Positions 1 to 6,273 of a DNA stretch of 19,086 nt are shown one piece after another. The notes under the pieces are model-generated. The model was not told where the DNA came from. It did not search any database and saw nothing but the letters and a program-made list of their open reading frames with translations. This stretch comes from an uncultured Bacilli bacterium (GTDB lineage: Bacteria > Bacillota_I > Bacilli_A > RF39 > UBA660): positions 1 through 19,086 of the forward strand of contig CALVVV010000022.1 of the NCBI GenBank assembly GCA_944363995.1. Direction: 5' to 3'. Both the position numbers and the translations under genes were made by a program. Position 1 is the stretch's first letter. Every line of letters begins with the position of its first letter.

Positions 1-17
1 TCAATAGGCTTCTTTTT

Positions 18-51
18 AAAAGTTCCACATAACTAAAAGTTCAACATAAAT
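18..51. repeat. Two imperfect 17-bp tandem repeats
   Basis: Two adjacent 17-bp units, at 18-34 and 35-51, match at 15 of 17 positions. Each begins AAAAGTTC and continues with a CAACAT-like half. Related AAGTTCC-type words recur at about 130, 170, 297 and 1893. No coding potential is seen around them. The units could be iteron-like protein sites or relics of insertion-sequence ends; nothing here decides between these. Confidence 0.5.
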
Positions 52-81
52 ATAATTATGTAGAATTCTACATAATTATAT
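50..81. repeat. Perfect 32-bp palindrome
   Basis: Positions 50-65 are the exact reverse complement of 66-81, with no unpaired loop, centred on an EcoRI-type GAATTC (63-68). It directly abuts the second 17-bp repeat unit. There is no run of T following a loop, so it does not look like an ordinary intrinsic terminator. A dimeric-repressor operator or the remnant of a mobile-element end are both possible. Confidence 0.85.
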
Positions 82-150
82 ACTAAAAAATTTTTGCAAA
101 ATTTTAAATAAGTAGCTTAAATTAAATTGAAAGTTCCCGAAGAAAGATGG

Positions 151-194
151 AAAAAGAAGTTTTAAGAAGTAAATTCCCGAAAAACTTCTTTTTT
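151..194 (+). terminator. Terminator-like hairpin of an upstream unit
   Basis: A perfect 13-bp stem (151-163 with 181-193) encloses a 17-nt loop and its 3' arm runs into T189-T194. The stem is A/T rich, with only two G-C pairs, so it is a plausible but weak Rho-independent terminator for a gene left of the window. The loop contains one of the recurring TTCCCGA words. Confidence 0.45.
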
Positions 195-202
195 AATGAA
201 TT

Positions 203-234
203 TTGATGCTATATTTATAAAAGTGTGCTATAAT
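203..234 (+). promoter_or_regulatory. Rightward promoter left of the IS
   Basis: A TG-extended -10 box (TGCTATAAT, 226-234) is a full consensus match. The nearest -35 candidate is TTGATG at 203-208, with a long 20-nt spacer, which an extended -10 may tolerate. Transcription would start near 241 and run through two small hairpins (243-263 and 275-292, the latter CGAAAA/TTTTCG) into the IS30 element. No gene follows before the IS, so this may be a promoter stranded by the insertion. Confidence 0.45.
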
Positions 235-296
235 ACATACATGTGTTGGAAAAAAATCCACGCAAAAAAGTGTACGAAAATTGGTCTTTTCGCGAC
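235..296. other. Non-coding stretch with two small hairpins
   Basis: Between the promoter at 226-234 and the IS left end there is no open frame of note. A hairpin with a bulge pairs about 243-250 with 257-263, and a second, perfect one pairs 275-280 with 287-292 around a 6-nt loop. Neither is followed by a T tract. Together with 1-234, the leftmost 296 bases contain repeats and control signals but no recognisable gene. Confidence 0.5.
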
Positions 297-348
297 TAAG
301 TTCCCGCACATGATAAAATTTTATATTTAAATGTGGCTTGTTTGCCAA

Positions 349-376
349 TAAAAAGACAGAAATGAATCTGTGTTTT
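349..376 (-). terminator. Transposase terminator (minus strand)
   Basis: Read on the minus strand, 376-367 pairs with 360-351 (one G-G mismatch at 355/372) around the loop 361-366, and the 3' arm passes into a T-rich tract. It lies just after the transposase stop codon and inside the IS. It is the expected place for the terminator of the transposase transcript. Confidence 0.5.
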
Positions 377-408
377 CAATTGATAATTCCTGATAAAAAT
401 AGAAAAAG

Positions 409-1614
409 TTATTTGATGATGTCTTTTGGATTAAGTGATACATCATCAGGATTAATATAATTAGAGTTAAGTTTTTCTATTAAAGTTGGGAATTTTTCTT
501 TTGTTAATTCATATGGAGTCTTTCCACCTAATATTTCTCTTGGAATGTTATTAATATTATCTTCTAATCTTTTAATATCATCTTTAGTAATGTTCTCAAA
601 AGAAGTTTTTTTTGGCAAAACATATCTAATATATTCATGGTTTTTTTCAAGTTCTGCTTTTTCTTCTGGAGAATTGGGATGACAGTAATATAAGGAACAT
701 AATTTTTGTCCTGAATCTAAATCATATTCTAAGTGATGTGGATCAAAAAATTCAGCTCCATTATCAGTTAAAATAATATCAATAACTTCTTTATATAAAT
801 CCTTACCTAAAGTAATTTGAATGTTTGTAAATTCATTATCAACATTAATAACATTCTTTTTATCGAGTAATCTAATAATCATAAAATTAGTTTCTACAAA
901 AAGAAAAGTCATAAGACATTTAGAGTCATCATTTAAGCCAATAACTGTATCCAATTGCCAAATATTTAAATTTGGCTCCTTATCTATTCTAATAATATAA
1001 TCTTCATATGTTCTATTTATCATAATTGCCATATCTTTTTTATATTCTTTATTTTTCTTTTTATGTCTTTTTTTATATTTAACTTTTCTAGGTAAATCAA
1101 AGTTTGTTAGAGAAATAATACCATTATTAACATATTTATAAAAAGTAGTTTTAGAAAAATATAGAATATCAGGATGATTAATATAAATTTGATTAACACT
1201 TTGTTTTTTATTTTTAACAAGTGGTACAATATTTTTATTAATTAATTCAATTTCTTCACTAGTTATATCAACACCGTTTCGTGCTTCTATAAGAGAAGAT
1301 TGATAATGATTTTGAGCGATAGAAGCATTATAATATAAGTGATACTTAGTACAATGATTTTTGCTTTTACAGTTATTACAACAATAAGGAGGTTTAGATA
1401 ATCTATCACACATAGCAAGAGCCTTCTTAATACCAGAAAGACTATAAGGAGAAAAGAAATGATTTTTAAGATATCTATTTCTTCTAATTTCTTTGGATAT
1501 AGTAGTTCTATCATAATTAATAGAATCAGCTATATAAGAAAAATTAAAACCTTTATTAATTAAATTTTCAATTGTATTTCTATCTTCTTTAGAAAGTTGT
1601 TTATAGTTTGTCAT
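409..1614 (-). CDS. IS30-family transposase
   Basis: This 401-aa DDE transposase would cut and join the ends of the surrounding IS. The N-terminus carries the IS30-type helix-turn-helix (YKQLSKEDRNTIENLINKG, then a TTISKEIRRNR helix near residues 37-47). A Cys cluster follows (YCCNNC...C, about 77-88), probably metal binding. The catalytic core shows LDTVIG (D222), TDNGAEF (D284) and a Glu near E323 in the segment before IRYVLPKK. The start chosen is ATG at 1612-1614, because AGGAG stands 9 bases upstream; the longer frame up to 1650 begins at a weak upstream codon. No frameshift or internal stop is seen, so the enzyme is probably intact. It faces away from the phosphonate operon. Family assignment rests on motifs and is secure; the subgroup is unknown. 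Confidence 0.93.
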   Translation of the reverse strand: MTNYKQLSKEDRNTIENLINKGFNFSYIADSINYDRTTISKEIRRNRYLKNHFFSPYSLSGIKKALAMCDRLSKPPYCCNNCKSKNHCTKYHLYYNASIAQNHYQSSLIEARNGVDITSEEIELINKNIVPLVKNKKQSVNQIYINHPDILYFSKTTFYKYVNNGIISLTNFDLPRKVKYKKRHKKKNKEYKKDMAIMINRTYEDYIIRIDKEPNLNIWQLDTVIGLNDDSKCLMTFLFVETNFMIIRLLDKKNVINVDNEFTNIQITLGKDLYKEVIDIILTDNGAEFFDPHHLEYDLDSGQKLCSLYYCHPNSPEEKAELEKNHEYIRYVLPKKTSFENITKDDIKRLEDNINNIPREILGGKTPYELTKEKFPTLIEKLNSNYINPDDVSLNPKDIIK

Positions 1615-1660
1615 AAAATAATTCACTCCTTTAATTGACAAACAAACCACATGAAAGCAT

Positions 1661-1689
1661 ATTATATATTAAAAAGATTAATAAGTAAA
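1661..1689 (-). promoter_or_regulatory. Transposase promoter
   Basis: On the minus strand, TTTACT (1689-1684) and a perfect TATAAT (1666-1661) are separated by 17 nt. The predicted start near 1654 gives a leader of about 40 nt before the transposase ATG, including its AGGAG site. Confidence 0.6.
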
Positions 1690-1698
1690 ATTGAGTAA

Positions 1699-1855
1699 GG
1701 GGCTCTGCCCCAAACCCCGAGGTTTATTTCGAAAGGATACCAAAAAAGGCAATAAAAAAAGAAACAAATTTTGTAAAAATCGATCCTTTTTTGTATATCA
1801 TCACTTTATTGCTTTTGGTCGCTCCTCAGCGTTGCCATATCCGTTCAAGTGATGG
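1699..1855. other. Structured non-coding region inside the IS
   Basis: The 1615-2009 interval contains no gene. Its core is a GC-rich island unlike its surroundings: GGGGC/GCCCC hairpin (1699-1711), then AAACC/GGTTT (1712-1725), then a long-range pairing of the ACCAAAA..GCAATAAA segment (1739-1756) with TTTATTGCTTTTGGT (1805-1819). A CGCT/AGCG hairpin lies at 1820-1831, and ATCACTT (1800-1806) can pair with AAGTGAT (1846-1852). Read from the transposase strand, this fold lies upstream of its promoter and could block outside transcription entering the IS. Function is inferred. Confidence 0.45.
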
Positions 1856-1892
1856 AAATATTATATAACATTATAAAATTGCTTTTAAATAC

Positions 1893-1924
1893 TAAGTTCC
1901 CATATTGATTTTTGCGGGAACTTA
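1893..1924. repeat. IS right end with an adjacent inverted copy
   Basis: The right terminal repeat (1913-1924) is preceded by TAAGTTCCC at 1893-1901, which is the inverted copy of 1916-1924. The word ACTAAGTTCCC at 1891-1901 is also an exact direct copy of 295-305 at the left end. The right end therefore carries two head-to-head copies of the IS tip. Confidence 0.6.
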
Positions 1925-1976
1925 CAACTTTATTTAAAGTTTTTTTTAAAAATACTATGAAAATATAGTTGAATTA

Positions 1977-1985
1977 TGATATACT
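1977..1985 (+). promoter_or_regulatory. Phosphonate operon promoter (extended -10)
   Basis: TGATATACT at 1977-1985 is a TG-extended -10 box; no convincing -35 lies at 17 nt. Transcription would begin near 1992, leaving a leader of about 18 nt with GAAGG at 1997-2001. The promoter lies about 50 bp outside the IS right end, so the operon need not depend on the IS. The same nine bases form the -10 of glyA. Confidence 0.55.
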
Positions 1986-2009
1986 ATTAAAAGAAAGAAG
2001 GTATTATTG

Positions 2010-3326
2010 ATGAAAAAAAATAAAACAGTTTATATAGCAATGTCTGCTGATGTTATTCACAGTGGACATATTAATGTCATTGAAGAAGGAGCAAAATATG
2101 GTGATGTAATAATTGGTTTATTGACTGATGAAGCTATTGCTACTTATAAAAGATTGCCAATTTTAGATTATGAAACACGGAAAAAAATATTTGAAAATAT
2201 TAAAAATGTTAGTAAAGTAGTAGAACAAAATACATTGGATTATACAGATAACTTAAAGAAATTAAAGCCAGATTATGTTGTTCATGGTGATGATTGGAAA
2301 CAAGGCGTTCAGACTTTAATTAGAGAAAAAGTAATTGAAGTTTTAAAAGAATGGGGTGGCAAATTGATCGAAGTTCCATACACTAAAGGAATTTCTAGTA
2401 CTGATTTAGCTAGTCAATATCGCTTTTTGGAAAATACCCCAGACAATAGACGATCAAAATTAAAAAGATTATTAAAAGTAAAACCATATATTAGATTAAT
2501 TGATACATCAAATGGTTTGACAGGTTTAATTGCTGAAAATGTTAAAATGGAAGATGAAAAAACCGCAACTACTAAAGAATTCGATGCAATGTGGGTTAGT
2601 AGTTTATGTGATTCCACTTTTAAAGGCAAACCAGATATTGAATTAGTAGATTTGACTAGTAGATTAAATACAATTAATGAAATCATGGAAGTAACTACTA
2701 AGCCAATCATTTTAGATGGTGATACAGGTGGTAAAATTGAACACTTTGCTTATAATGTTAAAACATTAGAAAGAATGGGTGTTTCGGCTATTATTATCGA
2801 AGATAAAACGGGATTGAAGAAAAATTCTTTATTTGGAACAGAAGTAAAACAAGAGTTAGATGATCCAGAGCATTTTGCTGCTAAAATCAGAGCTGGAAAA
2901 CAAGCACAAGTTACTAGAGATTTTATGATTTTTGCTCGTCTTGAAAGTTTGATTGCAGGAAAAGGAATTGATGATGCTTTAATGCGTGCTAAAATTTACA
3001 TTGAAGCTGGTGCTGATGGAATTATGATTCATAGCAAAGACAAAGACGGAAAAGATATCTTTGAATTTATGAAAGAATTCAGAAAATTTTCTAAAGATAT
3101 TCCACTTATTGTTGTCCCAACAACATATAATCAATTTACCGAAGAAGAATTACATGAAGGTGGCGCTAATATTGTTATTCATGCTAATCATTTATTAAGA
3201 AGTGCTTATCCAGCTATGGTTAATACGGCTAAAAGCATTTTAGAACATGGCCGTAGTAAAGAAGCGAGTGAAGAATATTGTTTACCTGTTAAAGAAATTC
3301 TTACTTTAATTCCAGGAGGAAAATAA
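2010..3326 (+). CDS. aepX: PEP mutase with N-terminal nucleotidyltransferase domain
   Basis: PEP mutase rearranges phosphoenolpyruvate to phosphonopyruvate, forming the C-P bond that commits carbon to phosphonates. Residues 1-140 or so form a TagD-like cytidylyltransferase domain: HSGH near 17-20 (the HxGH nucleotide-binding motif), HGDDW near 92-96 and GISST near 128-132. Residues 150-438 form the mutase: DGDTGG (236-241, metal and substrate site) and the family hallmark EDKTGLKKNS (264-273). The start is ATG 2010 with GAAGG 8 bases upstream; an in-frame TTG just before it is less likely. The mutase call is secure. What the N-terminal domain activates is not known: a phosphonate, or perhaps glycerol phosphate for the TagF/TagB-like enzymes downstream. 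It is the first gene of the operon, and the next gene starts 1 nt after its stop. Confidence 0.95.
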   Translation: MKKNKTVYIAMSADVIHSGHINVIEEGAKYGDVIIGLLTDEAIATYKRLPILDYETRKKIFENIKNVSKVVEQNTLDYTDNLKKLKPDYVVHGDDWKQGVQTLIREKVIEVLKEWGGKLIEVPYTKGISSTDLASQYRFLENTPDNRRSKLKRLLKVKPYIRLIDTSNGLTGLIAENVKMEDEKTATTKEFDAMWVSSLCDSTFKGKPDIELVDLTSRLNTINEIMEVTTKPIILDGDTGGKIEHFAYNVKTLERMGVSAIIIEDKTGLKKNSLFGTEVKQELDDPEHFAAKIRAGKQAQVTRDFMIFARLESLIAGKGIDDALMRAKIYIEAGADGIMIHSKDKDGKDIFEFMKEFRKFSKDIPLIVVPTTYNQFTEEELHEGGANIVIHANHLLRSAYPAMVNTAKSILEHGRSKEASEEYCLPVKEILTLIPGGK

Positions 3327-3327
3327 A

Positions 3328-4431
3328 ATGATCAATACTAAACAATTTTACGATTATTTAGTTTCTAAAAATTTAGATTTTTTTGTTGGTGTCCCTGATT
3401 CTCTTTTGAAAAACTTATGTGCTTGTATTAAAGAGAATAGTGACGCTAAGCATAATATTATTACTGCTAACGAAGGTAATGCTATAGCGATTGCTTGTGG
3501 TTATCACATGTCAAGCAATAAATATGGTGTAGTTTATATGCAAAATTCAGGATTAGGCAATACCGTTAATCCGTTATTATCTTTAGCTGATGAAGAAGTA
3601 TATAATATTCCGATGTTATTAGTAATCGGTTGGCGTGGTGAACCTGGTAAAAAAGACGAACCACAACATGTAAAACAAGGTAAATTAACTTTACCATTAT
3701 TAGAAACCATGGGCATTGAATATATGATTTTAGAAGATAATTACCAAGAACAAATTGATAAATGTTATCAATATATGCAAGAAACTAATAAGCCGATTGC
3801 TCTTGTTGTGCGAAAAGATACTTTCGAAGAGTATAATATTACAAAAGATAAAAATGACTTTACTTTAACTAGGGAGCAATCTTTAGATACAATTATCAAA
3901 CAACTTAATGATGATGATTTTATCGTTTCAACTACTGGTAAAACATCTCGAGAAATCTTTGAATTAAGAGAAAAAAACAATCAAGGACATTCTAATGATT
4001 TTTTAACAGTTGGTTCAATGGGCCATACAGCTTCAATTGCTTTTGGTTTGTGTTTAAATACAAATAAAAATATTTATTGTATTGATGGTGATGGTTCATT
4101 TATTATGCATATGGGTGGACTAGCTATTATTGCCCAAAATCCATGTGATAATTTTAAATATATTTTAATCAACAATGGTGCTCATGAATCGGTCGGTGGA
4201 CAACCAACTGTCGGATTTAATATTAAAATTGATGAGATATTAAAAGCTGTTGGTTTTAAGAAAGTCTATAAGGCAACAACCGAAGAAGAAATAAAAGAAG
4301 CAATGGACAAAATGAATAGTATGGAAGCTTTAATCATCTATACTAAACAAGGTTCAAGAAAAGATTTAGGAAGGCCGACAACCACACCGATTGAAAATAA
4401 AAAAGCATTTATGAAAAAATTAACAAAATAG
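3328..4431 (+). CDS. aepY: Phosphonopyruvate decarboxylase
   Basis: This thiamine-diphosphate enzyme decarboxylates phosphonopyruvate to phosphonoacetaldehyde. The step is essentially irreversible and pulls the unfavourable mutase reaction forward. At 367 aa it has the short Ppd architecture. The N-terminal pyrimidine-binding half shows FVGVPDSLL (19-27) and the conserved Glu in TANEGNAIA (E49). The family segment GWRGEPGKKDEPQH lies at 101-114. The cofactor-binding half has GDGS at 254-257 with NN at 282-283, the usual TPP spacing. AGGAGG at 3314-3319 lies inside the end of aepX and drives ATG 3328, so the two genes are translationally coupled. Adjacency to PEP mutase makes the specificity nearly certain over acetolactate-synthase-like relatives. 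Confidence 0.95.
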   Translation: MINTKQFYDYLVSKNLDFFVGVPDSLLKNLCACIKENSDAKHNIITANEGNAIAIACGYHMSSNKYGVVYMQNSGLGNTVNPLLSLADEEVYNIPMLLVIGWRGEPGKKDEPQHVKQGKLTLPLLETMGIEYMILEDNYQEQIDKCYQYMQETNKPIALVVRKDTFEEYNITKDKNDFTLTREQSLDTIIKQLNDDDFIVSTTGKTSREIFELREKNNQGHSNDFLTVGSMGHTASIAFGLCLNTNKNIYCIDGDGSFIMHMGGLAIIAQNPCDNFKYILINNGAHESVGGQPTVGFNIKIDEILKAVGFKKVYKATTEEEIKEAMDKMNSMEALIIYTKQGSRKDLGRPTTTPIENKKAFMKKLTK

Positions 4432-4442
4432 GGGGGAAAGAA

Positions 4443-6254
4443 ATGAAAGCAGTTATATTCAATTCTGGTTTAGGAAAAAGAATGGGAGATTTAACAAAAA
4501 ACAATCATAAATCAATGGTGAAATTAAGTAATGGTGAAACTATTTTTGGACGGCAAATTAGAATTTTAAGTGAATGTGGTATTACCGATTTTTTAATTAC
4601 TACTGGACCGTTTGAAGAACAAATTAAAGAAGTATCTAGTCGTTTCCCGAATTTAAATTTCACATTTGTCAATAATCCGATTTATGATAAAACTAACTAT
4701 ATTTACTCAATGTATTTAGCAAGACAATATTTTGATGACGATGTCTTAATGTTACACGGTGATTTGGTATTTGACCGTAAATTAATTCATGATATATTGA
4801 CTGATGAAAGACCTAATTTAGCGACGATTAATCATCAAAAACAATTACCAGAAAAGGATTTTAAGGCAAGAGTTGTCGACAATAAAATAGTTGAAGTTGG
4901 TATTAATATTTTTGATGAAAATTGTTTTGCTTTTCAGCCTTGCTATAAATTAAGTAAAGAAAACATTCAAAAATGGTTAGCCAATGTTTCTTCTTTTATC
5001 GAAAGAGGAATTGATGGTGTTTATGCGGAAAATGCATTTAATGAAATATCAAGTAGTATACCAATCGAAGAATTTTCTTATTGTGATTACTATATTGATG
5101 AGATTGATACACCAGAAGATTTACAAAGAGTTAGTCAAGAAATAAGATTGTTTGACTTTAGAGAACAAAATATTGTTTTTTCGACTGATGATCAAGATGT
5201 TATCAGTTTTGTTAAAAAAAAACATATTAAACCATTAATTGTTACTAGTCAAAGATTTGAACAAAGTAGCTTAAAAAAAGCATTTAAGGAAAATAATATT
5301 GATTATGTCTTATTTTATGACTTTAGTCCTAATCCAAAATATGAAGAATTAGTAAGAGGAATTGAAAAATTTAAAGAAAATAATTGTAATTATATAATAT
5401 CGATTGGTGGTGGGAGTGCTATCGATATAGCTAAATGTATTAAATTATATGGTAATACCGAAGAATGCGATAATTATCTTGAAAGTGAAAAAAAATTCAA
5501 TTTAATTGAGCATTTATGTATTCCTACAACTGCCGGAACGGGAAGCGAATCGACTAGATTTGCTGTTATTTATAAAGATGGTATTAAAAATTCCATTACT
5601 CATGATAGCATTATTCCCAATAATGTTATTTTGAATTACCAATTATTGAAAACTTTACCGGATTACCAAAAAAAATCGACAATGTTAGATGCATTATGTC
5701 AAGCCATTGAATCTTATTGGTCAGTCAATTCAACTAAAGAAAGTAAAGAATATGCTAAAGAAGCAATGAAACTTATTTTAAAAAATATGTTTAAATATTT
5801 AGAAAACGATGAGATGGCTATGCAAGAAATTATGAAAGCTTCTAATTTAGCAGGGCATGCAATTAATATCTCACAAACAACAGCAGCTCATGCGATGAGT
5901 TATAAAATAACATCATTATATGGAACAAGTCATGGTCATGCTGTTGCTTTATGTTTACCTTATATTTGGGAGTATATGATCAATAACTTAGACAAATGTA
6001 TTGATCCAAGGGGGAAAACTTATATTGTTAGCATAATGCAAGACTTGGCTAGTATATTTGAATGTGATAATGTAAAAGATGCAATAAACAAATTAAAGAA
6101 CATAATAAATGAACTAAATTTATCAATTCCACAAGTAAACGCTGTCGAATTAGATAAATTAGTTAATTCTATTAATCAAGAAAGATTAAAAAACAATCCA
6201 ATTAAATTAAACAAAGAAAATATTGAAGAAATTTATTTAAAAGCTTTAAAATAA
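4443..6254 (+). CDS. LicC-like nucleotidyltransferase fused to iron-type alcohol dehydrogenase
   Basis: This 603-aa bifunctional protein is predicted to reduce phosphonoacetaldehyde to 2-hydroxyethylphosphonate and attach CMP to it. Residues 1-235 are a LicC/sugar-phosphate-type nucleotidyltransferase: NSGLGKRM (7-14), K23 in the NHKSMVKL loop, HGDL (105-108) and IDTPEDL (221-227), the last two carrying likely metal Asp residues. Residues about 240-603 are an Fe-ADH domain: GGGS (322-325), PTTAGTGSE (361-369), DALCQAIES (416-424), AAHAMSY (481-487) and GTSHGHA (494-500). Homologous reductases act in hydroxyethylphosphonate routes. By eye, one usual metal-ligand His is Gln420. The gene starts 11 nt after aepY behind a G-rich ribosome site. 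No transaminase is present, which argues for hydroxyethyl- rather than aminoethylphosphonate. The exact nucleotide used is inferred. Confidence 0.88.
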   Translation: MKAVIFNSGLGKRMGDLTKNNHKSMVKLSNGETIFGRQIRILSECGITDFLITTGPFEEQIKEVSSRFPNLNFTFVNNPIYDKTNYIYSMYLARQYFDDDVLMLHGDLVFDRKLIHDILTDERPNLATINHQKQLPEKDFKARVVDNKIVEVGINIFDENCFAFQPCYKLSKENIQKWLANVSSFIERGIDGVYAENAFNEISSSIPIEEFSYCDYYIDEIDTPEDLQRVSQEIRLFDFREQNIVFSTDDQDVISFVKKKHIKPLIVTSQRFEQSSLKKAFKENNIDYVLFYDFSPNPKYEELVRGIEKFKENNCNYIISIGGGSAIDIAKCIKLYGNTEECDNYLESEKKFNLIEHLCIPTTAGTGSESTRFAVIYKDGIKNSITHDSIIPNNVILNYQLLKTLPDYQKKSTMLDALCQAIESYWSVNSTKESKEYAKEAMKLILKNMFKYLENDEMAMQEIMKASNLAGHAINISQTTAAHAMSYKITSLYGTSHGHAVALCLPYIWEYMINNLDKCIDPRGKTYIVSIMQDLASIFECDNVKDAINKLKNIINELNLSIPQVNAVELDKLVNSINQERLKNNPIKLNKENIEEIYLKALK

Positions 6255-6273
6255 AAAGAAGGTAGGGAGTATT

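Larger units (their letters stand above)
297..1924 (-). mobile_element. IS30-family insertion sequence
   Basis: The element is bounded by a perfect 12-bp inverted repeat, TAAGTTCCCGCA at 297-308 and its reverse complement at 1913-1924, enclosing one full-length IS30-type transposase on the minus strand. The total of about 1.63 kb is longer than many IS30 members, because about 310 bp of structured non-coding DNA lies between the transposase start and the right end. No 2-3 bp target duplication is visible: left flank GAC, right flank CAA. The boundaries are inferred only from the inverted repeat, so the true ends could differ by a few bases. The right end lies about 85 bp before the phosphonate operon start codon. 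Confidence 0.7.

Noticed and set aside
1..296. CRISPR array or origin iterons
   Set aside because: Only two tandem units are adjacent; spacing of the other related words is irregular, with no spacers of equal size and no replication gene nearby.
1699..1855. Group II intron or rRNA fragment
   Set aside because: The GC-rich hairpins recall intron-associated sequence, but no domain V-like hairpin, no reverse transcriptase and no rRNA core motif are present.
2414..2710. Antisense open frame within aepX (98 codons, minus strand)
   Set aside because: It lies wholly inside the well-supported PEP mutase gene, with no ribosome site or recognisable protein features; other antisense frames in aepY, tagG, LicD and glyA were rejected for the same reason.
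4443..6254. Frameshift or misassembly creating the NTase-ADH fusion
   Set aside because: Both domains keep their complete motif sets in one uninterrupted frame with a plausible linker, and both fit the pathway, so a natural fusion is more likely.
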